64,000 nt of DNA from Bacteroidales bacterium (GCA_017469425.1 JAFUGJ010000032.1:1-64000); one strand, 5' to 3'. Shown: positions 1 to 10,618, counted from the first letter of the stretch. The notes: generated by a model not told the origin, from the letters alone. A program made the numbers and translations.

Positions 1-657
1 AAGCTTTCCTTCTCCGGACTTACCGGGCGTGCTTTCAACTCCAATGTCGTCAATCTTCAGTCCGGTAAAGTGTACAGTCTCGGAACCATTGCAAGAACCG
101 ACAGGTTCGTGTACAACTCATTTGAAAACAACGATTTCCAGGCAGAGTATACCGGTAACACCATTGCAGGTGCGAGTGTCATGAGCATTGTTTCGAATCC
201 TTATCAGACATCCGTGAACCACAGCGAATATGTAATGGTGAACGACATGCATACCGACGACTGGGGCAATTCCGGATATTTCCAGACCGACATCAAGGCC
301 GCCAAGTTCCCTCAGGCCGTGCGTGACAAGTTTACCAAAATCAGCATGGAAATGTACTGGGGCACCGACAAGATTTATCCCCGTCTGCTATTCAACAAGG
401 GAGGCAACGCAACCCTTCCCGCCCGCCTGAATGGTGTTACCATCACCGACCAGGCTTCCTGGGATGCTGCAGTAAGGACTTCCGACTGGAATGTGCTCGA
501 ATGGGACGCTTCACAGTTCTCAGGCAAGACCAACATGTCCAGCCTCAGTTCCTTCCAGGTCCGCTGCTGGGTGAACTTCTCCAACGGCACAACTGAGCGC
601 GATGATGTAAACTACCATCACATCGCGTGGATTGACAATGTTGCTTTCATTCAGTAA
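1..657 (+). CDS. Glycan-binding lipoprotein, C-terminal part (5' end outside window)
   Basis: The frame is open from base 1 and ends in TAA at 657, so about 218 C-terminal residues are visible. The visible part is a beta-rich domain ending in AWIDNVAFIQ. It matches in layout the C-terminal domains of the lipoproteins at 13,111 and 14,471 (conserved DWNVLE block, then a closing [AY]xDDVEF-like strand). By analogy it is the jelly-roll, carbohydrate-binding-type end of a surface glycan-binding protein. It lies 6 bp upstream of susC, so it is probably part of the same operon. The GTG at 70 is an internal codon, not the start. Function is inferred from context. Confidence 0.7.
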   Translation, partial: KLSFSGLTGRAFNSNVVNLQSGKVYSLGTIARTDRFVYNSFENNDFQAEYTGNTIAGASVMSIVSNPYQTSVNHSEYVMVNDMHTDDWGNSGYFQTDIKAAKFPQAVRDKFTKISMEMYWGTDKIYPRLLFNKGGNATLPARLNGVTITDQASWDAAVRTSDWNVLEWDASQFSGKTNMSSLSSFQVRCWVNFSNGTTERDDVNYHHIAWIDNVAFIQ

Positions 658-663
658 TAGTTT

Positions 664-3600
664 ATGACCAAACTCTTTAAGAGTCTGTTTGCCTTGGCGT
701 TGCTGGTTTTTTCCTGCAACGCCTTCGCGCAGACCCGCACTCAGGTTTCGGGTGTGGTGTCCGACAGTTACGGACCCATCCCGGGAGCGAGCGTGATCGT
801 GAAGAAGACCACGAACGGCGCCGTGACCGACCTTGACGGACAGTATTCCGTACAGGCCAGGGTGGGCGATGTGCTGGTGTTCTCGTGCGTCGGCTATGCG
901 AACCAGGAAGTTGAGGTTGGGGATTCCCCCGTCATCAATGTGGTTCTCAGCGACGATGCCGTGATGCTGGACGATGTCGTGGTCGTGGGTTATGGCACCC
1001 AGCGCAAAGAGAGCGTTGTGGGAGCCATCACCTCGGTCAAGGGTGACGCCCTGGTGGAGTCGGGAACCTCCAACATCACCAGCGCAATCGCCGGTAAGCT
1101 TTCCGGCGTCGTCACCATCCAGACCAGCGGTCAGCCCGGCCAGAACGATGCCGAAATCCTTGTGCGCGGCGTGTCGAGTTTCAACGGTTCGAGCCCCCTC
1201 GTGCTCGTTGACGGCGTAGAGCGCGACTTCGCGTCCATCGACCCCAACGAGGTTGCCGACATTTCCGTGCTGAAGGATGCATCCGCCACCGCCGTGTTCG
1301 GTGCGAAGGGTGCAAACGGCGTTATTATCGTTACTACCCGCAACGGTCAGGAGGGAAAGCCCAAGATGGATTTCTCCTTCCAGGCAGGTCTCTCCAACCC
1401 CATCAACATGGCAAAGCATGTGGATGCCTACACTACCATGAGCACCATGAACGACGCCATGCTGAACGACCAGGTTTTCTCCGGAATATCTTCGGCGGCC
1501 ACCCTTGAGGAGTACCGCAACCCTTCGTCGCGCATCAATTCCCTGCGCTACCCGGATGTCAACTGGCTCAAGGAACTCACCAACAGTTTCGCACAGGTTT
1601 ACAACGCCAACTTCAACATCAGCGGCGGAACCCGTTTCGTGAAGTATTTCGCATCCATAGGATACACACGCGAAGGCTCCATCTTCAAGAGCTTCAACGA
1701 CGGAAAGGTCGATTCCAGCTACTCCTATGACCGTGTGAACTTCCGCACCAACCTCGACTTCAATGTGACCCGCAGCACGCTGGTTTCGTTCAAGCTCGGC
1801 GGCAATGTGGGCATCAAGAACAAGCCCGTTCCCACCGACGGCGACGAGGGCATGTGGAAATACATCTTCGGAAGTTCCACCGCCAAGTACCCCATGTACT
1901 ATCCTTCATGGGTGCTGGAGGAGGTTCCGGATACCGACTATCCCGGAGCAGGCGGAGTGCGCCTGATGAGCGAGGCCGACCAGACCACCGGCAACCCCTA
2001 CTATCAGTTGATGAAGGGAAGTTTCATCCAGCTTACCGACACCAAGATATTCTCGGACATCATCGCAAAGCAGAAACTCGACTTCATCACCAAGGGCCTG
2101 TCGGTGCAGGCGAAGGTGTCGCTGAGCACCTATTATAAGTATAATACGCTCAACACCCAGTACAACCGCCCCAGCTGGTATCTGAATTATTCCAAGATTG
2201 GCACTTCCGAAAACCCCTGGAGCCGCACCGGCACCGACGGATTCTACTATGTGGAACCGCCCCTCTACACCACTGCCGACAACTCCCTGCAGGACGGATA
2301 CTATCTCGACCTCTACTACGATGCGTCGCTCAACTACGACCGCTCTTTCGGCAAGCATACCGTGACCGGCCTGTTCCTCTTCAACCGTCAGGAGCAGGAC
2401 AAGGGGTCGGACTTCCCTTACTACAACGAGGCACTGGTGGGCCGCGTCACCTACGACTTCGCCCACAAGTATCTGCTTGAGGTGAACATGGGTTACACGG
2501 GTTCGGAACGCTTCTCACCCGAGAACCGTTTCGGTTTCTTCCCTTCCGGCGCCATCGGCTGGGTCGTTTCTGAAGAAAAATTCTTCGAACCCCTCAAGCC
2601 CTGGTTCAGCAAGCTCAAGTTCCGCTTCTCGGAAGGTCTGGTGGGTAGCGACTACGCCAACAACCGCTGGCTCTACATGAGCGAGTACAGCAAGGATTCC
2701 AACGGCTACATCGTCGAGGACCGTGCCGCCAACCTCTATGTGCAGTGGGAAGAAGCCCTCAAGCGCGACCTCGGTATCGAAATGGGATTCTTCGGCGGCG
2801 ACCTCAGCGTCAATGTGGATTTATTCGACGAGCACCGCGACAAGATGCTCATTTCCGTTGCCAACAACACCCCCACCTGGGTGGGCAACACTTCCAAGGA
2901 ACTCAATAAGGGTTCAATCAAGAAGCACGGCATCGAAATCGAGGCCGACTACTCCAAGCGTCTGAACAAGGACTTCCGCTTCAATGTGGGAGGCAACTTC
3001 TCATTCGTGGAGAACCGCATCCTCGCCTACGACGACGCACCCTTCTCGCTTGAGCACCAGAAGAGCGTCGGCACCCCTCTCGGGTCGCAGACCAGCGGAG
3101 CTTATCTGATTGACGGTGAGTACTTCACCTCCATTGATGACATCCACTCCAACTTCCTGCCCGTGAACATCAACAATGTTGTGGTGGGCGACTACAAGTT
3201 CCTGGACTATACCTCCGACGGACTCATCGACAAGGACGACCTCACCCGCATGAAGGGCTCGCTCTATCCTCCCATCGCCTATGCTGTCAAGGCAGGGTTC
3301 CGCTGGAAGGGACTTGATGTGAACATGCTCTTCCAGGGCTACGCAGGCAAGTATGTGAACTTCGACCAGATGTACGAGTGGGAGTTCTACAAAGGCAACT
3401 ACCGCCTTCACACCTCATCGGTTGACTACTGGCGTCCGGACAATCCCAATGCATCCCACGCCACGGTACACTATTCCGCCTCGTCCTTTGCCAACATGGC
3501 ATGGTCGGGCTATAACGAGAGTGCGACCACCGGCGGATACAACGCCAAACTCCTTGGACATTCCTGGCGCAACGCCGACTTCCTCCGTTTCAAGGAACTC

Positions 3601-3795
3601 AATGTCAGTTACACCTGGAACACTCCCCGCATCAAGGAAAAAATGGGCGTGGAGGCCATCCGCCTCTATGTCACCGGCAACAACCTCCTCACCTTTACCC
3701 ACCTTCTCGAGGGCGATCCCGAGCAGAAATATCTGGTGTGGGGCGAGTATCCTCAGATGCGTACAGTCAAACTCGGACTTCAGTTAACCTTCTAA
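664..3795 (+). CDS. SusC-family TonB-dependent outer-membrane glycan transporter
   Basis: A 1043-residue SusC-type TonB-dependent transporter that imports oligosaccharides across the outer membrane together with its SusD lid. It has a signal peptide ending CNAFAQ, a carboxypeptidase-regulatory-like domain at about 27-105 (GVVSDSYGPIPGASV), the usual VVVGYGTQRK segment near 108, a plug domain (LVRGVSS, VLVDGVERD, VLKDASATAVFGAKGANGVIIVTT) and a long beta-barrel ending in LGLQLTF. The length is normal for the family. The SusD gene follows after 12 bp, giving the classic susCD pair that defines a polysaccharide utilization locus. The substrate is not readable from this protein. Confidence 0.96.
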   Translation: MTKLFKSLFALALLVFSCNAFAQTRTQVSGVVSDSYGPIPGASVIVKKTTNGAVTDLDGQYSVQARVGDVLVFSCVGYANQEVEVGDSPVINVVLSDDAVMLDDVVVVGYGTQRKESVVGAITSVKGDALVESGTSNITSAIAGKLSGVVTIQTSGQPGQNDAEILVRGVSSFNGSSPLVLVDGVERDFASIDPNEVADISVLKDASATAVFGAKGANGVIIVTTRNGQEGKPKMDFSFQAGLSNPINMAKHVDAYTTMSTMNDAMLNDQVFSGISSAATLEEYRNPSSRINSLRYPDVNWLKELTNSFAQVYNANFNISGGTRFVKYFASIGYTREGSIFKSFNDGKVDSSYSYDRVNFRTNLDFNVTRSTLVSFKLGGNVGIKNKPVPTDGDEGMWKYIFGSSTAKYPMYYPSWVLEEVPDTDYPGAGGVRLMSEADQTTGNPYYQLMKGSFIQLTDTKIFSDIIAKQKLDFITKGLSVQAKVSLSTYYKYNTLNTQYNRPSWYLNYSKIGTSENPWSRTGTDGFYYVEPPLYTTADNSLQDGYYLDLYYDASLNYDRSFGKHTVTGLFLFNRQEQDKGSDFPYYNEALVGRVTYDFAHKYLLEVNMGYTGSERFSPENRFGFFPSGAIGWVVSEEKFFEPLKPWFSKLKFRFSEGLVGSDYANNRWLYMSEYSKDSNGYIVEDRAANLYVQWEEALKRDLGIEMGFFGGDLSVNVDLFDEHRDKMLISVANNTPTWVGNTSKELNKGSIKKHGIEIEADYSKRLNKDFRFNVGGNFSFVENRILAYDDAPFSLEHQKSVGTPLGSQTSGAYLIDGEYFTSIDDIHSNFLPVNINNVVVGDYKFLDYTSDGLIDKDDLTRMKGSLYPPIAYAVKAGFRWKGLDVNMLFQGYAGKYVNFDQMYEWEFYKGNYRLHTSSVDYWRPDNPNASHATVHYSASSFANMAWSGYNESATTGGYNAKLLGHSWRNADFLRFKELNVSYTWNTPRIKEKMGVEAIRLYVTGNNLLTFTHLLEGDPEQKYLVWGEYPQMRTVKLGLQLTF

Positions 3796-3807
3796 TCGAT
3801 GCCGTAT

Positions 3808-5655
3808 ATGAAAAAGAATATATTAAAAGCTCTGGCCGTATGCCTGCTTGCCACCTCTCTCACCGGCTGTCTGAACGAGTACCTCGACAGGGCTCCCGAT
3901 GCCGGACTTTCGGAGACGGAAGTATTCAGCAAATACGCCAACTTCAAGAATTATTTTTATGCGGTTTACGGAGGTTCGAATTTCAACATTCGCTGCCACT
4001 ATCCGCTTCACTGGTGCATGAACAGCCAGAAGCTCACCCTCGAAGAGCTTACCGATATGTGCGACAAGTCGCGTATCCAGCGCGCCCAGTCCATCAAGCT
4101 CGGAAACGGTGCAGATGCAACGCAGTGGATAGGCTACGCCGAAGCCGACGCCAACTATCCGCTCAACGCCAAGGTTCCCAATTCCTGGAAGTGCATACGC
4201 GTATGCAACACGGCCATAGAGAAGGCCGACCAGATTCAGGACTGCACCGAGGCTGAACGCAACGACCTCATCGGCCAGGCTTATTTCGTAAGGGCCTTCT
4301 GCCATTTCGAACTCTTCCGCCTGTACGGCTCGCTGCCCTATGTGGACCATGTGCTCGGCCCCAACGACGAGTGGGACCTCGCACCGGACGACGACTACGA
4401 GTTCCTGAAGAAATGCGCCGCCGACTATCAGACCGCATATGAATACCTCGACCGTGCCGGAAAGGCCCGCCGCGACCCCGCTTCGGGCGCAGGCAACCTT
4501 GCCGATCCCGACCAGGACAAGCCCAACGGAGTGACCGCCCTCGCAATGAAGGGCCGCGTGCTCCTTTATGCCGCCAGCCCGCTGAACAACCCCACCGGGG
4601 ATGTGAAGCGCTGGGAAGATGCCGCTGAAGCGAGCGCCGTGGCGCTCAATGCCGCCCTTTCAAATGGCTACATCCTTCTTCCCAAGGCCGAGTATTCCAA
4701 GAATTTCTACGGCAACCGCTATTCCAACGAACAGCTCTGGGCATATTCTACCGGAAGCACCACCAACTACAATGCTTCCACCATCCAGTCGTTCGTGGGA
4801 TATCCTTTCTGCAACAACGCCTATGCTGCCGCGCAGTGCCCTACCCAGAACTTCGTCGACCGTTTCGAGACGGCAGACGGCTGGCCTCTGAACACTGCCG
4901 AACAGCGTGCCGCCGCTACCGCCGCAGGTGCATATAACGAACAGGACCCCTACTCCAACAGGGATCCCCGCTTCGACAACTGCGTGGTTTACAACGGATG
5001 TACCTTCCAGGGCTACACCCCGGCATCGCTTTACCTCCTTGCCGACGGCTCCAAGCCCAGCGGGTCGCTGCTCGCCTATCCCCAGGGAGCTTCCGACGGC
5101 GTCAGCGAAACTTTCTACTATGAGCGCAAGCGTACCGGCCCCCTCTCCAACAGGGGTAACCAGAATGTGATTCTCACCGACCCCATAATCCGTCTTGCAG
5201 AGGTTTACCTCAACTATGCCGAGGCGGCGAATGAGGCATGGGGCCCCGATGGAAAGGCTTCCGCTGCCACCATCACCGCACTGGATGCCGTGAACCGCAT
5301 CCGCAGCCGGGTTGAACTGCCCGATGTGCGCACCGAGTTCACCGGAAGCAGGGAACTGCTGCGCGAGCGCATCAAGAACGAGCGCGTCGTGGAACTCTGC
5401 TTCGAAGGAAACCACTACTGGTGCGACATCCGCCGCTGGAAGGACGCGCCCGAACTCTGCCGCTCCACTCTCTATGGAATGCGTGCCACCCAGGTGGGCG
5501 TGTCCGCATCCTATCCCACCGGCTTCAGATATGAGAGGTTCGCCCTGCCCGCCAACAGGCAGATTGCATGGAAGAACGACGGAATGTATTGGTTCCGCTT
5601 CCGCAACGACGACCTCCTGAAGATGTCGAACTATACCCCCAAAATGGACTGGTAA
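3808..5655 (+). CDS. SusD/RagB-family glycan-binding lipoprotein
   Basis: A 615-residue SusD-type surface lipoprotein, the lid and glycan-capture subunit for the preceding SusC. Lipobox SLTGC (Cys21) follows a KK-rich signal peptide. The body has RagB/SusD features: NYFYAVYGG near the N-terminus, an ALxMKGRVLLYAASPLNNP helix, and the C-terminal block with IRLAEVYLNYAEAANEA, VNRIRSR, IKNERVVELCFEGNHYWCDIRRWKD. I chose the ATG at 3808 (MKKNILK); an in-frame ATG at 3799 would add MPY before the basic signal-peptide start. The end is 3 bp before the next SusC, so the genes are co-transcribed. Confidence 0.95.
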   Translation: MKKNILKALAVCLLATSLTGCLNEYLDRAPDAGLSETEVFSKYANFKNYFYAVYGGSNFNIRCHYPLHWCMNSQKLTLEELTDMCDKSRIQRAQSIKLGNGADATQWIGYAEADANYPLNAKVPNSWKCIRVCNTAIEKADQIQDCTEAERNDLIGQAYFVRAFCHFELFRLYGSLPYVDHVLGPNDEWDLAPDDDYEFLKKCAADYQTAYEYLDRAGKARRDPASGAGNLADPDQDKPNGVTALAMKGRVLLYAASPLNNPTGDVKRWEDAAEASAVALNAALSNGYILLPKAEYSKNFYGNRYSNEQLWAYSTGSTTNYNASTIQSFVGYPFCNNAYAAAQCPTQNFVDRFETADGWPLNTAEQRAAATAAGAYNEQDPYSNRDPRFDNCVVYNGCTFQGYTPASLYLLADGSKPSGSLLAYPQGASDGVSETFYYERKRTGPLSNRGNQNVILTDPIIRLAEVYLNYAEAANEAWGPDGKASAATITALDAVNRIRSRVELPDVRTEFTGSRELLRERIKNERVVELCFEGNHYWCDIRRWKDAPELCRSTLYGMRATQVGVSASYPTGFRYERFALPANRQIAWKNDGMYWFRFRNDDLLKMSNYTPKMDW

Positions 5656-5658
5656 AAA

Positions 5659-8600
5659 ATGGAAAGAAACATGAAAAAGAATATTTTCGCCGCAGTTTTC
5701 TGCATCTTCCTGCTCTTTGCCGGTTCCTTCGGGGCTGCAGCCCAGAAAAAGGGAGCCGCGGCACAGGAAAGCATACGCTTTACGGTAGTTGATGCCGAAG
5801 GGCTTGCTGTGAGCGATGCCGAAGTGTCGATTGGCGAAGGAAGTGCGCATTACCGCACCGACGCCACCGGAACCGTGAGCATCAGCTGCTCGCTGCGCGA
5901 CCAGATTACCGTGAGCAGGGAAGGTTTCCGCTCCGTTACCATCCGCGCCGCAGTGCTGGTGGATTCCGACTCCGTGGTGCTCGTGCCCGATGTGCTTTTC
6001 GCCGGTGATGCCGACGATGTGCGCCTGCCCTACGCAAGCGTCAAGAAGCGCTTCTCGCTGGGTTCGACCGTCACCGTCAAGGGAGAGGAACTTGCCCGCT
6101 ATTCATCTGCCGACATCCGCAATGTCCTCACGGGAGTGCTTCCCGGAGTGGAAGTGCGTGAGAACTACGGTCAGATTGGCGTAACCCCTCTCGAACATAC
6201 CGGCCAGTACGGCGCTTCCACCGCGATTGCCGTCACTTCGCGCGGAACTCAGGTCATGTATATGGTGGACGATGTTCCCGTGCAGATAAATGAAATCCCC
6301 CTCGACCCCGAACAGATCGAGTCGGTGACCATCATCCGCGACGGACTGGAAAAGACCATGTACGGACCCACCGCCGCCAACGGCATAGTGTATATCCGCA
6401 CCAAGAGCGGAGCCTACAACGACCGCTACCTTAATGTGAACTTCGAAAGCGGAGTGAATGTGGTGGACCGCATGCCCGGCTTCGTGAATGCTGCGCAGTA
6501 TGCCCTGCTCAACAACATTGCGCGAGGCAACAGCGGCCTTCCCATGCTCTACAGCCGCGACGACTATAATGGCTACCTTCAGAAGGATGCCTACAGCCTC
6601 ACCCATCCCGCCCTCGACTTCAAGTCGGAGATGCTGAAGAATGTCATGTCCTACACCCGCGCAGGAGTGTCCTCCGGCGGCGGCAACGACATTGTCAAAT
6701 ACTATGCATACCTCGGCTACACCGGGCAGGACGACATCTACAAGATAGGACCCGATTCCGGCTACGATAACATCAACCTCAACGGCAACCTCGATGTGAG
6801 CCTCAACCGCTACTTCAGGGCTGCATTCGGAATCGTGTCGTCCATCGGAGTGCGCAAGTCCAACAACTACGGCTATGGCACCGATGCGGGTTTCGTGGAA
6901 CTTCCCGAAATCCTCGGCCACATCACCACCATCCCCCGCAACGCCTTCCCCGTCTATGCCGACAATTCCGAGGAACTGGAATTCCCCTACTATGCGGTCA
7001 CTTCCCAGTACACCCAGAACCCCATTGCCAACATCCTCGAGAACGGCTCGTACTCCGAGACCATCCGGGGAGCCCTGTTCAACTTCAAGCTTGAAGGCGA
7101 CCTCGGCTTCATTGCAAAGGGGCTCAAGTCGGAAACCTATGCAGCCTACGGCTCCACCAACCTGGTGCGCCTCGGGCAGGCTGAAGACTATGCGGCATAC
7201 ATCCTTACCGAGGGCCTTGACGCGAACGGAGACCCTGCAATCATCCCGGTCCAGAGCTCAAGCCATTCGGTGGTGCAGATGTCGAACAAGACAAGAATCC
7301 TGGATTACTACTCCAACCGCTTCTATCTTGCCGAAAAACTGAGCTACGCAAAGACTTTCGGCCTGCACGACCTCGACCTCAGCGCCGACTACATGATTAC
7401 CCAGCGCAACCAGAAATTCATCACCGAGCACCGCCGCGAGATGAACTTCGGCTTCAACGCCAGATATTCGTATGCAGGCAAGTATCTCGCCCAGCTCGCA
7501 CTCAACGAGCACGGCACCTACTCGCTTCTCGACATCTGGTCGTTCTCGCCCTCGCTGGGGCTTGGCTGGATACTCTCGGAAGAGGATTTCCTGAAGGGCG
7601 TTCCGTCCATAGACTTCCTCAAGCTGCGCATCCAGGCAGGCATCCTGCACTACGATTCGCTCACCAGCGCCAACCGCGATGTCGACAACTACTCCTGGAA
7701 CAACTCCGGGCAGAAGTTCGGACCTTATACGAACAACCAGTGGTTCGGCAACAATACCAGCGCGAATGTGAACCGTACCTATGCTTCGATGCTCGGCAAC
7801 CCCAACCTCCGGCTGGAAACCCGCAAGGAGATTTCCGGAGGCGTGGACCTGACCGCATTCGGCAGGAGGCTCGATGTTTCGCTGAACGCCTATGCTTTCC
7901 TGCAGGACGGCATCATCACCGAAATGTCCAACGCCGTACCCCTCGTGGCAGGAACTTCCACAGGTTCGTTCTATATGAACTACAACACCTACCTGCGCCG
8001 CGGCCTGGAACTCAACGCATCGTGGAAGGACAGAATCGGCGATTTGAGTTACGGCGTGTCCGGCTGGGTTGCCCTGCAGAATTCCAAGATCCGCAAGATT
8101 GACGAGCTCGACTATGCGGAAGACTACCGTTCCCGCGTGGGCAAGTCGGTCAGCGCCATCTGGGGCCTCAAGTACCTCGGACAGTTCGAAAGCGACGCCG
8201 AGACCCTTCTTGTTCCCCAGCTCTACGACGACGAACTCAAGGCGGGCGACTTCAAGTATCAGGACATGAACGGCGACGGCTATGTCGACAGTTCCGACCA
8301 GTGCGTGATAGGCGACAGCAATCCCTCCCTCATCGGGGCCCTCAACCTGAACCTGGGCTGGAAGAATTTCGACCTCTCCCTCACCGGAACCTTCCGTGCG
8401 TTCTACGACATCCTTCTCAGCAACAGTTATTTCTGGAACGGCTGGGGCGATTCCAACTACTCCAACTATGTGCTCAAGAACATCGGCAATCCCAAGGCTC
8501 CGAGGCTTACCTACAACAAGGTGAACAACAACTATGTCACCTCCGGGTACTGGCTTGCCGACGGCGGTTTCTTCAAGCTGCAGAGCGCCGAAATCGGATA

Positions 8601-8784
8601 TAATGTGCCTCTCGGCGACAAGGGAATCGGCAGCGTGGTGCGCGGACTGCGCATCTATGTGCGGGCGAACAACCTCTTCACCCTTTCGGGCCTGGAGGAT
8701 GTGGACCCCGAAGCAATCAGTTCCGGACTCACAAATTACCCGCTTATGAGAACATTCACCGGCGGACTGAAACTCACATTCTAA
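5659..8784 (+). CDS. Divergent SusC-family TonB-dependent transporter
   Basis: A second, divergent SusC-like transporter of 1041 residues. The signal peptide ends GAAAQ. The N-terminal domain (about 38-100) is a degenerate carboxypeptidase-regulatory-like fold, and the usual DVVVVGYG linker is replaced by a DVRLPYASVKKRFSLGS stretch. The plug keeps ADIRNVLTGVLPGVEVRENYG, MVDDVPVQ, ESVTIIRDGLEKTMYGPTAANGIVYIRT. The barrel ends in GGLKLTF. An in-frame ATG at 5671 (MKKNIFA) is an equally plausible start. It is followed by its own SusD-like gene, so the locus holds two complete transporter pairs. The departures in the plug suggest a different glycan or fragment size from the first pair; this is inference. 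Confidence 0.93.
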   Translation: MERNMKKNIFAAVFCIFLLFAGSFGAAAQKKGAAAQESIRFTVVDAEGLAVSDAEVSIGEGSAHYRTDATGTVSISCSLRDQITVSREGFRSVTIRAAVLVDSDSVVLVPDVLFAGDADDVRLPYASVKKRFSLGSTVTVKGEELARYSSADIRNVLTGVLPGVEVRENYGQIGVTPLEHTGQYGASTAIAVTSRGTQVMYMVDDVPVQINEIPLDPEQIESVTIIRDGLEKTMYGPTAANGIVYIRTKSGAYNDRYLNVNFESGVNVVDRMPGFVNAAQYALLNNIARGNSGLPMLYSRDDYNGYLQKDAYSLTHPALDFKSEMLKNVMSYTRAGVSSGGGNDIVKYYAYLGYTGQDDIYKIGPDSGYDNINLNGNLDVSLNRYFRAAFGIVSSIGVRKSNNYGYGTDAGFVELPEILGHITTIPRNAFPVYADNSEELEFPYYAVTSQYTQNPIANILENGSYSETIRGALFNFKLEGDLGFIAKGLKSETYAAYGSTNLVRLGQAEDYAAYILTEGLDANGDPAIIPVQSSSHSVVQMSNKTRILDYYSNRFYLAEKLSYAKTFGLHDLDLSADYMITQRNQKFITEHRREMNFGFNARYSYAGKYLAQLALNEHGTYSLLDIWSFSPSLGLGWILSEEDFLKGVPSIDFLKLRIQAGILHYDSLTSANRDVDNYSWNNSGQKFGPYTNNQWFGNNTSANVNRTYASMLGNPNLRLETRKEISGGVDLTAFGRRLDVSLNAYAFLQDGIITEMSNAVPLVAGTSTGSFYMNYNTYLRRGLELNASWKDRIGDLSYGVSGWVALQNSKIRKIDELDYAEDYRSRVGKSVSAIWGLKYLGQFESDAETLLVPQLYDDELKAGDFKYQDMNGDGYVDSSDQCVIGDSNPSLIGALNLNLGWKNFDLSLTGTFRAFYDILLSNSYFWNGWGDSNYSNYVLKNIGNPKAPRLTYNKVNNNYVTSGYWLADGGFFKLQSAEIGYNVPLGDKGIGSVVRGLRIYVRANNLFTLSGLEDVDPEAISSGLTNYPLMRTFTGGLKLTF

Positions 8785-8791
8785 AAGGAGG
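8785..8791 (+). promoter_or_regulatory. Strong Shine-Dalgarno sequence that decides the SusD-2 start
   Basis: AAGGAGG lies 8 bp before the ATG at 8800 but only 2 bp before the ATG at 8794. The spacing favours 8800. Such a complete Shine-Dalgarno is unusual for Bacteroidota, where most genes have weak ones; the next gene has a similar one. Confidence 0.55.
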
Positions 8792-8799
8792 AGATGATT

Positions 8800-10617
8800 A
8801 TGAAAACATTGAATAGAATTGTTTCCGCCCTGCTCCTGATGGGCTCGCTTGCCGCCTGCAAGGGATTCCTCGATCCGTATCCCAGCGCCATCCGCGACGA
8901 GCAGTACATCCTTACCAGCCCTACCGCAATGCAGGGGCTTCTCGGAGAATGCTACGAGTGGATTTCCACCAATTACAACAATAACGAGGGCGCCTACATG
9001 GACTGCCTTACGGACAATGCCGTGCGCACCTCCAAGACCGACGCCGTCAGCCGCATGGCAGTAGGTGTCAACGCCACCGACAACTATCCTTTCCAGACTT
9101 ACTGGACGAGGGATTACGAAGGCATTTACAACACCAACCTCTTCCTCAAGGACGGTAACGGACGGAATCTGCGCTACATGCTCGACCGCAGGCTGGACAG
9201 CCTTCTGGTGAACATGCTCTGGGGCGAGGCTTATGCGCTCCGCGCCTGGTTCGAGTGGGACCTCCTGCAGAAATTCGGAGGCCGCGGAACCAACGGCGAA
9301 CTTCTCGGATTCCCCATCCTCACCGAACCTTCCCAGGTTTGGAAGATGTCGGCCGACGAGCTTTCCGATGCCGGTTTCGTGCGCGCTTCCTATGAAGACT
9401 GCGTGAAGCGTATCGTCGCGGACTGCGACTCCGCCTACAAGTATCTTCCCATCGCCCACCGCGACTTCCTGGTGAGCGAAGCCAACGACCTCACGGTTCT
9501 GGGTTCGCGCAACTGGGGCCGCATCGACGGCATTTCCACCGTGGCCATCAAGGCTCTTGTCTATCAGACCTGGGCCAGCCCCCGCTTCAACCCCGAGGGC
9601 GACATGACCCGCTGGGACAATGCCGCAAAGTTTGCCAAGGAAGTGTTGGACTTCAAGCAGAATGTCGACGGCTCCGTCAGCGGAGGATTCCACAGGGCGA
9701 AAGCCGTAAACTGGTTCGACCCCAACAGCCCCGAAATCGTGTTCGGCTCGCGTTACAACTCGTCTTCGGAAACCATGGAAAAGATGTTCTATCCCGGGGG
9801 ATTCCAGGGCGACGGCACAATGGGCGCCACCCAGGATTTCGTGGATGCATTCGGCATGGCCGACGGCTATCCTGCAGGGAAGTCGCCTGAATATGCCTAT
9901 AATTCGCAGGATCCTTATGTCAACCGCGACCCCCGCTTCTACAGCAACATCTTCTACAATGGGCGCGTCATCACCACCGGTTCTTCGAGCAGGACCTATG
10001 TCTTCGAGAACTGGACCGGCGGAAAGGACGAGGCGGAGGCTTCGAGCACAAATTCCCGCACCAACTACCACATCAAGAAGTTCGTCTATAACGGCCTCAA
10101 CTGGTCGGAAAGCAGTGTGAGCCGCATGCCTCACAGCAAGTTCCTCATCCGTTGGACCCACATGGTGCTTTGCTTCGCCGAGGCCGCCAACCATATAGCC
10201 GGGCCTTCGGGCGAAGTTTACGGGCTCACCGCCAAGGAAGCCATAGGGTGGCTGCGCAGCCGCAACACCTACGACGGAGCCGCCGGCATCACGGACGACA
10301 AGTATCTTGAAGAGGTGTCTATCATGGGAGAGAAGGAGTTCGACAGGTTCCTGCGCAACGAGCGCCGCATCGAAACCGCTTTCGAAGGAAGCTGGTTCTT
10401 CGACCTGCGCCGCTGGAGCACTTCGCTCGCCGAGCTCAACAAGACCCTCTACAGGCCCTCGATTACCAAATATTCCGACGGTACCTTCTCCTACGACTAT
10501 GACACCGTGGTAGAAGACCGTTCGTTCACCTCGGCGTTCCTGCCTATTCCCTACAAAGAGATGGTCAATGTTCCCGGACTCGTCCAGAACGAAGGATGGG
10601 AAAGTTGGACGCGTTAA
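8800..10617 (+). CDS. Second SusD/RagB-family lipoprotein
   Basis: A 605-residue SusD-like lipoprotein paired with the divergent SusC upstream. Lipobox SLAAC (Cys20), then KGFLDPYP, typical of SusD mature N-termini. Family blocks include LWGEAYALRAWFEWDLLQKFGG, TVAIKALVYQTWASPRFNP, VLCFAEAANHIAG, EAIGWLRSRNTYD and RNERRIETAFEGSWFFDLRRW. The start at 8800 is supported by Shine-Dalgarno spacing. It should bind the same glycan at the cell surface as its SusC. Sequence divergence from the first SusD indicates an old pair rather than a recent duplication. Confidence 0.94.
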   Translation: MKTLNRIVSALLLMGSLAACKGFLDPYPSAIRDEQYILTSPTAMQGLLGECYEWISTNYNNNEGAYMDCLTDNAVRTSKTDAVSRMAVGVNATDNYPFQTYWTRDYEGIYNTNLFLKDGNGRNLRYMLDRRLDSLLVNMLWGEAYALRAWFEWDLLQKFGGRGTNGELLGFPILTEPSQVWKMSADELSDAGFVRASYEDCVKRIVADCDSAYKYLPIAHRDFLVSEANDLTVLGSRNWGRIDGISTVAIKALVYQTWASPRFNPEGDMTRWDNAAKFAKEVLDFKQNVDGSVSGGFHRAKAVNWFDPNSPEIVFGSRYNSSSETMEKMFYPGGFQGDGTMGATQDFVDAFGMADGYPAGKSPEYAYNSQDPYVNRDPRFYSNIFYNGRVITTGSSSRTYVFENWTGGKDEAEASSTNSRTNYHIKKFVYNGLNWSESSVSRMPHSKFLIRWTHMVLCFAEAANHIAGPSGEVYGLTAKEAIGWLRSRNTYDGAAGITDDKYLEEVSIMGEKEFDRFLRNERRIETAFEGSWFFDLRRWSTSLAELNKTLYRPSITKYSDGTFSYDYDTVVEDRSFTSAFLPIPYKEMVNVPGLVQNEGWESWTR

Positions 10618-10618
10618 C